Source: Xanthostigma xanthostigma
Lineage: Eukaryota; Arthropoda; Insecta; Raphidioptera; Raphidiidae
Length of the DNA: 64,000 nucleotides
Assembly: GCA_963575645.1 (NCBI GenBank)
Contig: OY754467.1
Location: 8,184,001-8,248,000 of the forward strand
Reading direction: 5' to 3'
Shown here: one piece after another, positions 12,083-23,276 of the stretch
Layout of the letters: each line of letters starts with the position of its first letter
Position numbering within the stretch: the stretch's first letter is position 1
Position numbers and translations under genes: made by a program
The notes under the pieces: model-generated
What the model saw: the letters and a program-made list of their open reading frames with translations, nothing else
The model's database searches: none
What the model was told of the DNA's origin: nothing

Positions 12083-12630
12083 TAGAGTTGGGGAAAAAAT
12101 AACTTCACGATGAAAAAATCACTGTGACAAGCCGTCTAAAATAATCACTGTGATCTGACAAGAGATATCTACGTTCCAAAGTAACGTATGTCGTTCCATG
12201 TCACCGCAGTCACTGTCGCTCAAACATGACACTATGATCTGACGAGATATCTACGTTCCAAAGTAACGTATGTCGTTTCATGTCACCGCAGTCACGCCGG
12301 TTGCTCCAAGTTCCAATAGATCTACGTTCCAAAGTAACGTATGTCGTTTCATGTCTCCGCAGTCACGACGCTCGCTCCAAGTTCCAATAGATCTATGTTT
12401 CAAAGTAACGTATGTCGTTCCATGTCACCGCAGTCACTACTCAGTACTCACTGTCGCTCAAAGTCAAACATGAACGGAGTAGGCAAACAACGCCGTTGTG
12501 ACGTCAGACCGTGCGGGCTTGTGATGTGAGTGATCAACGTGACAAAGTCACGATGATTTTTCACTGTGATTTTTGTGTAACCGGAATAACAGTCACTGTG
12601 ATCTCATAGTAGCGACTTTTCCCATGTCTA
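12083..12630. mobile_element. hAT-like element with internal minisatellite
   Basis: TAGCCGAC at 12075-12082 and TAGCCGAT at 12631-12638 form an 8-bp TSD with one mismatch. The ends read TAGAGTTGGGGAAAA and, reverse-complemented, TAGACATGGGAAAAG. There is no transposase. The interior is dominated by a tandem array at about 12166-12460 and by CACTGTGA motifs on both sides. Confidence 0.65.
12166..12460. repeat. Tandem repeat, ~71-81 bp unit, four copies
   Basis: Each unit has TCTACGTTCCAAAGTAACG, then TATGTCGTTYCATGTC and ACCGCAGTCAC. Unit starts fall near 12166, 12247, 12318 and 12389. Two overlapping short ORFs across the array come from its periodicity. Confidence 0.8.
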
Positions 12631-12835
12631 TAGCCGATTTAAATCTATTTATTACAAGCGGTTTTAGAGACACATTAAGATGTAAATTTAAAATCGCGTG
12701 ACTTGAGCGTGTGATATGCAAATGATAATAATTATTGCCAGCGGATATTGTTTCCGATCAGCCTTTTATTGACTTTAATACGACGCTCATGATCTGTGTT
12801 GTCGAGCGCCTATAATTTACAAGATATATTTTATT

Positions 12836-13910
12836 GATGGCTATATTCACCGAACGTACGTAGTTTTTTATTCCAGCTAGTAACTATTCCTACAAATAAA
12901 TAGCGATAATTCAATTCACCAAGCATAATTATGTTTCAATAAATCTATTGTCTTACTTCGAGAGTATAAATATTTATTCGCCTGATAAAATAATAATGAC
13001 TGCCACATAGATCATACTACCTAACCTATAAACGTAGTAGTATTATATCTACAGTTGCTCTTGTGAATTTATTTATGTGTTGTTTACCTTTTGTGAAGTG
13101 TATAGTTGTAACGTAAATAGTTATTTATTCGGTTCATTTGTTCTCCAGATAGCTATTCCCACGAATAAATAGCGATAATTCAATTCATCAAGCATAATTA
13201 TGTTTCAATAAATCTATTGTCTTACTTCGAGGGTATAAATATTTTTTCGCCTGATAAAATAATAATGGCTGCCACATAGATCATACTACCTAACTTATAA
13301 ACGTAGAGTATTATATCTACAGTTGCTCTTGTGAATTTATTTATGTGCTGTTTATTAACCTTTTGTGAAGTGTATAGTTGTAACATAAGTAGTTATTTAT
13401 TCGGTTCATTTGTTCTCCAGGTAGCTATTCCTACGAATAAATAGCGATAATTCAATTCACCAAGCATAATTATGTTTCAATGAATCTATTGTCTTACTTC
13501 GAGGGTATAAATATTTTTTCGCCTGAGAAAATAATAATGGTTGCCACATAGATCATACTGCCTAACCTATAAACGTAGAGTATTATATCTACAGTTGCTC
13601 TTGTGAATTTATTTATGTGCTGTTTATTAACCGTTTGTGGAGTGTATAGTTGTAAAATATTAAAGTTAGTGGAAGTTTTGAAGGATTTTGTGAAACTTCT
13701 ATTTTTTACGTTTACACTAACGCCATCGGTCGGATTTTTGGGTGAACGTCAAAATATTCAACAAAAAGAGCAAGGCGTATAGTGCAGTATATATTTATTC
13801 TACAAATAAATATTTTAACATATTGCTTGGTGAATTTTAATTCGAAGAAATAAATTTGTTCCAAGGTTAGTAATTCCTATCTTTAATAGTGTTCAATAAA
13901 TATGGGCATG
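12836..13910. repeat. Repeat element with ~271-bp internal tandem repeat
   Basis: Units containing ATAATTCAATTCACCAAGC, ATCTATTGTCTTACTTCGA, TAAACGTAGAGTATTATATC and ACAGTTGCTCTTGTGAATT recur with starts near 12908, 13178 and 13449, a period of about 271 bp. A downstream unique part (ACACTAACGCCATCGGTCGG) matches the shorter relative at 9826-10500. The element is non-coding. Confidence 0.75.
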
Positions 13911-13914
13911 AGTC

Positions 13915-14630
13915 TTGGAGTTCATCAGGCAGGCAGGATTGGGGTAGAGATATATTGCGGAAAAGACTGTGAATAGGAGAGAAATTATTATTTTAATTAT
14001 AATTTTTCTCCAGCGGCACTGAATTGTGTAGACTTTGAGGTTAATAAATTATCGGTAGTCATTAAACACATCACAAACAGTTTGTTAAAGTTAAAACATT
14101 TGCTATCGGAAAACAAGTGACATGCAATCAAATATCGAATCGACATCGTATATCATAATAAATTACATATGCAAACAGGGCTGTTTAAAATTTATATACG
14201 AGTTGCCTTCGTCGAATTTCTACACCATTTATTAGACCTTTGCTGAGTTACAGAAAGAATTGTTAAAAATTTTATTTTATTTATTTTATTTTTGCATAAT
14301 TTGATTGCGCAAATTAAAAATGATAGTAAAATGACATTACCTATATTGCTACAATCTCCCCGTTGTGATAACAAAGAAATTTGTGAGACGACAATCAGGT
14401 AGTCATTCTGACAATGAGACACAATTGTTGAGGGAGACAACAATCGACTTGATTGTTGTTCTAACAATATGCGTAGGTAAAAAGGGCTTTGTTGCCAAAT
14501 TCCAGACAACAATGAAAGCAACAAAGGAAAGAACTATCCAGCGCCTATAAAAACCAGGACAATGACCTTAGATTGTGATCATATAATTCCATAAATCAAG
14601 AGCAGTCGTAATTCAAACTCCATGTCATCT
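13915..14630. other. Intergenic sequence
   Basis: No gene is seen. ORFs on both strands around 14190-14550 overlap each other and show no recognisable domain. Confidence 0.45.
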
Positions 14631-14735
14631 TAGGGTGTACTCACTCAAAAATTAATTATTGTTCTACATAGAAAAAGATCGCTTTTCAAGCTAAATTTTG
14701 ATCAAAATGCGTCGGAAAACGGTGTTTCAACGTGG
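14631..14735. repeat. Interspersed repeat, inverted copy at 23.8 kb
   Basis: GTTCTACATAGAAAAAGATC, CAAGCTAAATTTTGATC and AAAATGCGTCGGAAAACGGT match the reverse complement of about 23805-23925. Nearby GACAATGACCTTAGATTGTG at 14559 matches 23645, so both loci probably carry the same decayed element. Confidence 0.6.
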
Positions 14736-15270
14736 CTAGAAACGCTGCTAGATTTGCCTACTAGTTTTCTAGCGCTGGTTTCCTTGATTGCTGTTAAGTG
14801 CTCGCTTCACACGAGACTATTTTTCAAGCTTGTTTTGTGGATAGATCTGGTGCGCGCGCAGTGACAGTTCGAATATAAACACAGAGCAAAACGTGTCTGT
14901 TGGCTGATTCTGAGCTGAATGACGCCGTGTTGGTTTGTGGGCGTTTGTTCAAGTGCCCACGTAACAAGATACTGCTTCCTGATCGGTTCGAATATAAACA
15001 CAGAGCAAAACGTGTCTGTTGGCTGACTCTGAGCTGAATGACGCCGCGTTGGTTTGTGGGCGTTTGTTCAAGTGCCCACGTAACAAGATACTGCTTCCTG
15101 ATTGGTTCTTGCTCATACCTAGCAGCAAATCTAGTCCCTGTTCTAATTTTAAACCCTATCTTTTGAGCTAGCAGGCCAGCCCGCAGTGATGTCATTTCCA
15201 GCTTCGTACCCAGCCTACCGGCTAGCAGAACTCCTAGCAGCGTTTCTAGCCTCGTGTGCAGCGGCCTTTA
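14725..15270. mobile_element. TIR element with internal 119-bp duplication
   Basis: Both ends carry GGCTAGAAACGCTGCTAG in inverted orientation (near 14735 and, reverse-complemented, near 15250). A block starting at GTTCGAATATAAACACAGAG is repeated in tandem at 14867 and 14986, a 119-bp period. Related copies are at 19420-19738 and 26870-27275. Terminal CACACGAG and internal GCGCGCGCA segments are shared with them. Non-coding. Confidence 0.65.
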
Positions 15271-15562
15271 GTTACAGCACTGCCTAAAAGTGCAAACATT
15301 TTGTTTCACTTTACGACTTTTCTGGACACTCGTTATCGTTGCTCAACCCTGCGTTATGTAAGCAAGCGGGGCGAAGATGTATTATTCAGTTTCTTATGCA
15401 TCGATACACACTGCACCAACCAATAACGAATCGACACGCAAATAAATTGTTACAAACACCTGACCCATGCGCCTAGTGCATTGCGATTTGCATATTATTA
15501 TATCACTATATGTATGTACTCATACAGGATGATTTAAAGTTGATTTTTGTTAACAACTTGTA

Positions 15563-15996
15563 GAAATCAAATAGACGAACAAATATTTCAAGTAACTTTT
15601 TTATCAAAACTCAAAAATGAAAGAGGAACGAGCTTTCAAAGTTTTATTAAATTTGATCAAATTTTGAGATTGGTTCTGGCGTTATGTTATGTCACTATGG
15701 AAATATGTTATGTCATTATCAAGCATTCACAGAAATTGTTCGAAGTTGTCCCCGTCTTGTTGGACACAAAGATGCGTGCTTCTAGTACACGCTTGTAGTA
15801 GCGATACGGCCTTCCGCGAATTATTTGAGATGCATTTTCGATTCGTGCATCATTTCTTCGAGTGTGTTAACCGGGCTTTTAAAAGAATTAAATAAAATAT
15901 AAACATTAATTAAACTTTGAATAAGGTTGTTTCTCTCTTCTTTTTTGAGTTTTGATAAAAAAGTTACTTAAAATATTTGTTCGTCTATTTGATTTC
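15563..15996. mobile_element. MITE with ~60-bp TIRs, copy 1
   Basis: The left end (GAAATCAAATAGACGAACAA, then ATATTTCAAGTAACTTTTTT) is repeated in reverse complement at the right end. A full second copy is at 36409-36820. The interior shares GTTATGTTATGTCA and GTTGGACACAAAGATGCGTG. ORFs across it are not recognisable proteins. Confidence 0.8.
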
Positions 15997-15999
15997 CCT

Positions 16000-16600
16000 T
16001 GAATTTGCACCCTTTTGCGATTTTGTGGAAATGCTTAGATCCAAATCGTCTTTATTTTAGTGACCTATAGATACATAGACACTATATCTACATAGTGTTA
16101 ATACAGATATAGAAAAATGTGGACCCACAACAACGCCTAGCAGTATACAATTGATTAAAAAGCAACGGCTATCATTAATAAAAACCACGCCTTTTATAGG
16201 TTTCTACGAAAATAAATCAACGTTTTTATGCCTAGATTTAATTAAAAATAATGTTTGATAGTTTATAAAACAATTTGAAACTCTACCCACACGTGTATTC
16301 CAATAAAACTGGAACAGATTATTGACTGCGTAAATTCTAGATTTTATAACTTCTCGTTTTTGATCGTGATCTACGCTAGATTGAAAATAATACATTTCTG
16401 GATATAAATCAATAGGTATACCTACTCATGTTTGTACATTAGGGTGTTTTTTTTTTTATTTTCGATCCCATTCGCTACTGTTTTAGCATTGGACCTAAAA
16501 AAAATTCTCCCAAAAATTCAGCTTCCTAGATCAAACCTGTGAGTTTGTTTTCCATATTAACATGGGAAAAACGACGTGGATATCTAGTAGAAAATGACCG
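16000..16600. other. AT-rich intergenic sequence
   Basis: No gene or clear repeat ends are seen. Confidence 0.5.
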
Positions 16601-16603
16601 AGC

Positions 16604-16830
16604 GGGGTGTCGTAGTGGTGAGAGCACTAGACCCGCATTCGGGAGGTACCGGATTCGAAACCCGGCAGGGCAGATGTGGCTGGGGCTTTTTTCCGATGCC
16701 TCTATAATTCCTGTACCGGCCATCTTGTTGAAGTTTTCCATGGTTTCCCTCAATAGTTCCAGATAAATATCGAGATGGTTCCTTATTCAAGGCTATGGCC
16801 GATTATCTGTCCAACTCCTGTGCTCAAAAT
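16604..16830 (+). mobile_element. tRNA-derived SINE
   Basis: A tRNA-like head (TGTCGTAGTGGTGAGAGC as A-box region; GGATTCGAAACCCGG as B-box region, about 16604-16675) is followed by a body with GGCTGGGGCTTTTTTCCG, GGTTTCCCTCAATAGTTCC and CTATGGCCGATTATCTGTCC. This body style, ending in a 'ggctatggccgatt' type block, is familiar from insect SINEs. Transcription in the source copy would be by RNA polymerase III from the internal promoter. ORFs here (both strands) are spurious. Confidence 0.7.
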
Positions 16831-16834
16831 TTGC

Positions 16835-17110
16835 CTACCTTATACTAATGCCCTAAAATTGCTTCATTCGCCCATTGCTATTAATTAAGTTGAAGTTTTA
16901 AAAATGTAGAAAATAACGGGAAGTATGATAGATAGAAAATAGTAATGGTGCTAATGGTGTCTGTTATGACATACAGTCGAGAAACGGACGTTAAACGCAT
17001 TATTATCTAGTAGAAAATTTTTGTTTTTAATTTTTGATAGCAGTATTTGGTAGAGAATTAAATTTCCCACAAAAAAGATCCTTAGTACTAAATTCGTGAA
17101 TTCGTTATTT
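16835..17110. other. AT-rich intergenic sequence
   Basis: Nothing recognisable was found. Confidence 0.5.
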
Positions 17111-17119
17111 TCAAAGATA

Positions 17120-17617
17120 CAGTGTAACCTCTTTATAACGAATCTCAAGAGACCGAGCATTTTTTTTTCGTTATAAAGAGTTTTCGTTATATGGAGGGAA
17201 GAAAGAAAAATAACCAAATTTCACCTAATTAATTTATTACAAACACATATAGTCTGTTAACTTTGCCTGACGTTTTTTGCTATGCCAATATTTGTTTTGT
17301 ATTTTATTAAGTATCTTATGCGTAGCTTGGGATGTGGTGGAATCATTTTCTTTAAACAATAGGAATTTTTCGATAAATTTGGCGGCATCAAGTGCTTGTT
17401 GAATAGTTGGTGATGGTTCAGAATCGTCCTCTTTACATCTGTAAACATTTGCTGACGCCTAAATATGAACATATTTCTTCGTAATAGAGAATGGCTGCTG
17501 CGCTATAAAGAGGGTATTAATGTATGGGTTTTAAGGTAAACCAACTAAATTGTAAAAATGTCTACGTTATAGGGAGTTTTTCGTTATAACGAAGGACGTT
17601 ATAAAGAGGTTACACTG
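17120..17617 (-). mobile_element. pogo/Tigger-like transposon remnant with TA flanks
   Basis: The ends are CAGTGTAACCTCTTTATAAC and its inverse, each immediately flanked by TA (17118-17119 and 17618-17619), as in the Tc1/mariner-pogo superfamily. Further ATAACG and GTTATA motifs lie inside both ends. The minus strand keeps the tail of a transposase gene (17237-17459). It is an internally deleted copy. Confidence 0.8.
17237..17459 (-). pseudogene. Tigger-type transposase C-terminal fragment
   Basis: On the minus strand a 73-codon frame reads ...SEPSPTIQQALDAAKFIEK..., then ...FLLFKENDS..., ...KIQNKYW... and ends ...KKRQAKLTDYMCL before TAA at 17237-17239. The acidic stretch followed by PTIQQALDA and a helical region near the C terminus is typical of Tigger/jerky transposases. 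The frame is closed upstream by TAG next to 17459, and the catalytic domain is absent, so it is a dead fragment. A longer ORF in another frame (17257-17472) is a shadow. Confidence 0.6.
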
Positions 17618-17654
17618 TATGTTCGTTTAAATGAGATTTGGTAAAATAAATAAA

Positions 17655-18515
17655 ATAGTTGGCAAAACCAAAAGTGCACATCCCGCAAGTTTTCCACTGT
17701 ATGATAAAAAAATAACAATTAAAAAATATTTTTAATAAATTTAACAAGATTTAAAAATTTAAAGAAATAAATAATTAAAAATTGAAAAAATATTTTTTTT
17801 TAAGTTTGCAAAAATAAAAAAAATTAAGAACTATACATAATATAATATATAATTAATATCAAGTGGAATAAAATAAAACAAAACAAAAAGAAAAAAAAAA
17901 GAAAAAAATCAATGATATCGTAAGGATTCGAACCCAGGACCTTGCCCTTGGGGATCCAACGGCATAACCATTGCGCCACGGCTGCCTAATACGTCTAGTG
18001 GTGTTATCACGGTATACAAGTGTAGCACTTGTTTTATGGATTACACTATATTTACCAGCAATTATTATATTGTTTTAAACTATTACCTAGCTGTCAAAAA
18101 TAATAAAAAATAAAACTGTTTATAAAAATTAAACTACTGAACACATTTTAGTGAATTTAAATAGGGTTCTGGTCTGATAGTAAACAAAGTGAATAAAATA
18201 TAACCCAAGGCAATCCGACCAAAATTGCGATCTGTAGAGTCGTGACGTACGTACATACGTACGTACATACGTACAGACCAACCAACAACTGCTGTTTGTG
18301 ATTTTCAATTACAATTTTAATAGTATTTATGAACTCAAATTGATTTAAAAATGGTTCTATTTTATAGATTAGAATCTCCTCTTTTCAAAAAGCTTCAATT
18401 TGAATGGATTTCGTGTGAAATTAACTTAGATATAACTTCTTATATGAACGAAAGTCAGCTCTGACGCACAAAGCGATAATAAAGCACATACCGCTAGTTT
18501 AGCGGTATGTGCAAT
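17655..18515 (+). mobile_element. Composite hairpin/tRNA-like element, copy 2 (inverted)
   Basis: This is the same element as at 10763-11614, inverted relative to it. The hairpin is at 18484-18512 (arms GCACATACCGCTA, loop GTT), the GTAC/ATAC tract is at 18243-18272, and the tRNA-like segment is at about 17919-17988 on the minus strand. It lies immediately after the pogo element; the two are about 7 kb from copy 1. Confidence 0.65.
17919..17988 (-). other. tRNA-like segment in composite element copy 2
   Basis: On the minus strand CCGTGGCGCAATGG (A box) and GGGTTCGAATCC (perfect B box) are correctly spaced. This is the best preserved Pol III promoter of the three copies. Stem pairing is still poor, so it is not a tRNA gene. 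Confidence 0.6.
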
Positions 18516-18615
18516 TGTCGACCAATTTTTCTCAGACCAATATATTGACAAAATATAAAAAAATAAATCAATATAACATAAGATGACGTTTCGATCCGGA
18601 TTTGGATTCAGACGT
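18516..18615. repeat. Fragment of the GTCGATAA MITE family
   Basis: GTCGACCAATTTTTCTCAGAC and ATATTGACAAAATATAAA match one half of the complete element at 34248-34540, including the GGATTTGGAT block. It is truncated. Confidence 0.55.
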
Positions 18616-18619
18616 TAAT

Positions 18620-19125
18620 CAAAGATTTGAGATTTGGTAAAACCCATTTTTGAGCTCAAATTAATTAATGGACGTCCCTTTTTACAATCTATGTATTTTG
18701 TTTTAATGGCACTGGAATATTCTTCAGTTATTATAAAAGCGTTGACGGTGAAAGGGAAAAAAATCAGTAGAAATGTAACTTAAGTATTACAATATTACAC
18801 CTGTATTATAAATATAATATATCGAAGCAGTCTTCGGGTTAGAAATCTCGAACTGAACGTTGTAAGTCCACGTCTACTGTAATAATATTGTTAAAACACA
18901 TATCAAAATATTTCTTTTTGGAATGATTTATTGCACGGTTCAGTTCAGAATACAGTTAATAAATCAGCGACTAAGCTGTTCGCGACTGTTATTTCGTCTT
19001 TTTGCACGGCCGAGGCACGTCTTTTTAAAAAATCAACTCGCGGATAGAATGCGTGCCACAGCCTCCTTTCACATATGTAGTGTGTCCACGAGAACGCAGA
19101 ACTTAGATTGAAATTAGTCATTTTC
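18620..19125. other. Intergenic sequence
   Basis: No gene is seen. Overlapping ORFs on both strands near 18920-19145 show no domain. Confidence 0.45.
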
Positions 19126-19130
19126 AAATA

Positions 19131-19400
19131 CAGTGTAAACTCCATTTAACGTCACTCGATATAACGACAAAAAAACGTCGAAATTACTTAACTCTAGTCG
19201 GTTTACCTTGTTGGTCTTACAATGATAAGCTCTAAATAATGACACACCCACTCTAAATAACGACAACATTAAGCAATAAACAGTACTTGTTTGTTATTTT
19301 GTTGCTTTGTTGTCTGCATCATGCGTACCGAAAGTTCTAAGGAACTCGTTCTTTTTGTTTGTTATGATTATCTTTCATATGTTTAGCTCAGTTGCTTATC
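19131..19400 (+). mobile_element. pogo/Tigger-like 5' end fragment
   Basis: TA followed by CAGTGTAAACTCCATTTAAC with internal GATATAACGAC repeats matches pogo-type ends and resembles the 17120 element without being a close copy. The other end is missing, apparently cut off where the next element begins at about 19420. Confidence 0.6.
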
Positions 19401-19419
19401 GATAAATTATCAATTAGAA

Positions 19420-19738
19420 CAGGGGCTATTTTTCCTGCTAGATTTGTTGCTAGGTGTGAGCAAGAACCAATCAGGAAGCAGTATCTTCACGTGGGCACTT
19501 GAACACCCACATGGCGTCATTCTGCCAGACAACAGACACGTTTTGCTCTGTGTTTATATTCGAACTGTCACTGCGCGCGCACCAGATCTATCCACAAAAC
19601 ACGCTTGAAAAATAATCTCGTGTGAAGCGAGCACTTAACAGCTATCAAGAAAACCAGCGCTAGAAAACTAGTAGACAAATCTAGCAAGTAATCTTGCAGC
19701 GTTTCTAGCCTCGTGTGCAGTGGCCTTAACTTCCGTAG
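19420..19738. mobile_element. Related copy of the 14.7-kb TIR element
   Basis: It shares CAAGAACCAATCAGGAAGCAG, CAAAACGTGTCTGTTG-type, GCGCGCGCACCAGATCTATC and GCAGCGTTTCTAGCCTCGTG blocks with 14725-15270, mostly inverted. It lacks the internal 119-bp duplication. Confidence 0.6.
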
Positions 19739-19744
19739 TGTTTT

Positions 19745-20260
19745 TGTTAGAACTTTACAAAAAATAAACTTTACTCATCTTCGTGACGTTGATGACCTCA
19801 GATGTTGAGCGTCTATAATCTACTATTCTTCTTCTTTTAATCCTACCGTTCTTAGAGAGGGTCGACTGTAAACAATTGTTTATAGGTACCTAGGCAATCA
19901 GTATTTGATTAAATGAAAATACCGGCAAGACGATTGTTCTTGAAAAGAGACTTATTTACATCTTTACTGAACTGATTCTGTATCCAATAGCTATTCTAGT
20001 TAAAATGGATGGTTTAACTGGCTTAACGATCCGTTCCCAGTCTATTCAGTCGTAAGATAAATAGACCTTAAAGTTGTCGGTTACAAAAGCTATACTGAAG
20101 ATGCAATGCAGCATGCGGCAATAACGCCTTTTATTGCAACCGCGTTCTTTTTACTGTTCGAACCGCGTAAAATATGCTGTTGGATTGTTGCGTAAGAAAC
20201 ACTCATTTCATTCCAGAAAATCGTGACCGAAGGTCTAATATATAAAAAAAAAACATGTTT
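19745..20260. other. Intergenic sequence with one copy of the GTCTATAAT motif
   Basis: The dispersed motif lies at 19804-19823. No gene is seen. Confidence 0.45.
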
Positions 20261-20266
20261 TCCAAA

Positions 20267-20593
20267 GCTATTTGGTTTCATGTCTCTGACTAAATCCAAC
20301 AAAGAAACTAAAATAATCAATGATTGTTTATTTAAAATTCTAAAATCTGATATAACCTCTTCTTCTAAAATTTTCTGCAAAATACTGGAAGAACAAAACC
20401 TTGGACTTCCACGATAAAAAGATAAACGACATGTTTTTAAAAGCTATTTGGTTTCATGTCTGACTAAATCCAACAAAGAAACTAAAAGAATCAATGATTG
20501 TTTATTTAAAATTCTAGAATCTGATACTATAACCTCTTCTTCTAAAATTTTCTGCAAAATACTGGAAGAACAAAACCTTGAACTTCCACGATA
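20267..20593. repeat. Tandem duplication, ~176-bp period
   Basis: GCTATTTGGTTTCATGTCT, GACTAAATCCAACAAAGAAAC and ACTGGAAGAACAAAACCTTG each occur twice, about 176 bp apart. The second copy is about 95 percent identical by eye. Non-coding. Confidence 0.75.
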
Positions 20594-21240
20594 AATCTGG
20601 ATCCCAGTGTGAACAGTCTCTCCAAGATGCTGGAGAAATTAAACATTTCCATTAAATTAATATCCGTGTAATTCTTACTACTTTCTAAACCTGGACGTTC
20701 TAAAATCTTTAAGATATTGATGATTCCTGAAATCTTCGTGGCACTATACACCATTGAAGATTGAATCCTTCTAATTCTTGTATCAGTATTTTCGAGACTT
20801 GGATGATCCCAGAAAATAGTTCTTTAGAAATTTTCTTAGCATTTTAGACCTTGGAGTAATGAGCGAACCCGTCTAATTCCCTCTCATCAGTACTTTCTAG
20901 ACTTTGACACTTTAAATTCTTTGATGATTCCCGAAATCTTCACCTTTTAAAGATCAGGTCTACTTCTAATTCTCTGTCAGTACTTCTGGAAGCTAAATTC
21001 TTGATGATGTTGAAAAAAGAATTCTTTTAAAATGTCCTTGGCATAAAAATCGAGCCCGTTTGCTCTTGTCAGTTTTTTTTTTCAGATTTTGATACTTGAT
21101 GATGATTCCAGGTAAAAGAGTTCTGGAATCTTCGCGACCTGGACGCTTTAAAATCCTTGAAACTCTTATATCGATGTGCCCATAAAAAAAAGAATTCATC
21201 GACCTCTGAAATCTTCGCGGTAGGTACTTGAAGTACGTGT
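20594..21240. repeat. Degenerate array of GATGATTCC / GAAATCTTCG units
   Basis: Imperfect units built from TTGATGATTCC, GAAATCTTCG and CTAGACTT/CTGGACG blocks recur near 20715, 20920, 21095 and 21200 with irregular spacing. Minus-strand ORFs here contain similar peptide pieces only because of the nucleotide repeat. I see no protein domain. Confidence 0.5.
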
Positions 21241-21359
21241 AGCGAAGATCGGACAGTATTTGGTTCGTATAGTTAGTTGCATTCAGTACAGAATAAATAT
21301 AATACGTTGATACTGTATTGCAATCAGGTAATTGTAATGGTAAGTGGTCATAAAACATG

Positions 21360-22185
21360 GTGCGTGAGTCGCATGCGTGATGCGTAAACAGTAACGCTCG
21401 CCGCTCACGATGCGTTGCGTTGGCGTGACTCCATGCTTCGATGGTTTTGTCTTTACCTCAAAGAATAAATCTTCCTATGGGTCACAAGGTGAAATTGCTC
21501 AGACGTTTCGTAAAATAGAATTCGTATCAGCCAATTCAAGGATCATCCGGGCCTAGTATCAGTTTGATATTTTTAAATAATTTATCGGTCTGGCTTCCCT
21601 CGGGAGAATTTAGTTTGGAGGACTAGATCCAGCTCAAGGGGGAGCACAAAAATTCTTCCAGGATGACGTGCATAACGGGCTATTAAGCCATAACCCCTAA
21701 TTTATTCGTTCATTCATTCATTCTCATATAAGGACCATTGTATTGTAATTAGCCACCAATTTAGCTCACAGAGCAGGAACCCCAATTTGCTTTACATTTT
21801 CGCTTACTGTTCGTCCCCTCTTTGTAATAGTCTGCGTTGGGCTATTGCATCTATATTTTGTATCCGTATTTCTGCTGATCCGATGGGAAGAAAATCAAAC
21901 ACCAAAATGATAATGTGGGTGCCTACATTGGAAAGAAAATAAGCTTTCTCTTTCTACATTATAATCTATTTGCTTTTCTTCCGAGGTCGTTAGACGTCGA
22001 CCGACATCGGATCGGGATCAGGGTTGTTAATTATAACAAAAAACGGAAAAAAATAGCTTTAAATAAAATATGTCTAAAGCTGACATAGACAATTTGTCGT
22101 GCGGTCATAATTCTTTATATCGACATCTACTTAAGGCTGTTAGAATTTTTTTATAGACTTTATTAGCAGTTAAATAATCATAATA
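21360..22185. other. Intergenic sequence
   Basis: No gene is seen. Base composition is slightly less AT-rich than its surroundings at 21360-21450. Confidence 0.45.
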
Positions 22186-22193
22186 TTGAATAC

Positions 22194-22255
22194 TAGCCGT
22201 TACCCGCGTCTTCGTCCGCGATAACAGAAATTTTATTTTCTTATACTATACAGGC
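22194..22255 (-). mobile_element. Helitron-like 3' end fragment
   Basis: ACTAGCCGTTACCCGCG followed by TCTTCGTCCGCGATAAC has the inverted CTAG terminus with a subterminal GC-rich stem. It is cut by the MITE starting at 22256. Confidence 0.4.
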
Positions 22256-22759
22256 TGTCCCACGACATGACTGCCATAGCCTGGGACTATGTTACTGGGG
22301 TGATTTCAAGTCAAAAATGTCTAATGGACATATACCCAGAACGCTATCCTAACTGAGCTAGAAGCATTTGAAATTTTAAATAAGTAAGCCCACTAATGCA
22401 GGTATTAGGTTCGGCTGTTGGTTTTGTTATTATTAAAAAGACCAGGTGGCTGTGAATCACCATTAGTATTTATTCGTTCTGATCCTGAGACTCTTCGCAG
22501 AGCTACCACTTCAATTCTAAGAAGAGCTAGACTATGTATACAGCAACTGGGTGGACATTTTGAGCAACTAATTCAATAAAGCGATTTCTTTTTAAATGGT
22601 TTTTAAATTAGTAGGGATTTCCTACTACTTTTTTTCTAAAATTTCAAATGCTTCTAGCTCAGTTAGTATAGCGTTCCGGGTATATGTTCATTAGACATTG
22701 TTGACTTGAAATCACCCCAGCAACACAGTCCCAGGCTATGGCAGTCATGTCGTGGGACA
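22256..22759. mobile_element. 504-bp MITE with ~125-bp TIRs
   Basis: The ends are TGTCCCACGACATGACTGCC and its exact inverse. Inverted similarity extends about 125 bp inward through AGCCTGGGACT, GATTTCAAGTCAA and GAGCTAGAAGCATTTG. The interior of about 250 bp is unique. The TSD is not obvious. Confidence 0.8.
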
Positions 22760-22764
22760 AATGT

Positions 22765-23268
22765 TAATATTCCTGAAGTTGGCTAGAATTTTTTTCCAAG
22801 ATTGCATTTCAGATATCCTCCCGTCATTTTTCCGGACGAGTCGTTTGCATCGATAATCACGTCGGTATCCGTTAATCAGAGATTTCATTGTGAAATATTG
22901 CTGATTCATTAATGAACAAAAAAGGAGACCCCGTTTGCATTATCTTCTGCTAATATTAATCTTAATTTAATTCTAGACAACAATATGTTTGATACGCGAA
23001 AATGAGAAAAAAATGAATCAAGCGTCTTAACCGGTAAACTTGAGTTACCCAATTACCGTTGCTAGTTGTGGTTAAGACACCTGCGGCGAGTGTCCATTAT
23101 TTGGCGCATTCTTTTCACTGTATTTTTTCCTGCGCATACCTAGTATATAGGCACGTACACTATTGGTATTGATCGGATGACGGGACCTACGAATTGAGAT
23201 CCCAGGACTCGCAAGAAGTCAGTGACGTACCGCTCGACGAAAATAAATGTCTTTTTGTTGGCGTTTTC
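22765..23268. other. AT-rich intergenic sequence
   Basis: No gene or repeat is seen. Confidence 0.5.
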
Positions 23269-23276
23269 AATTAGAG

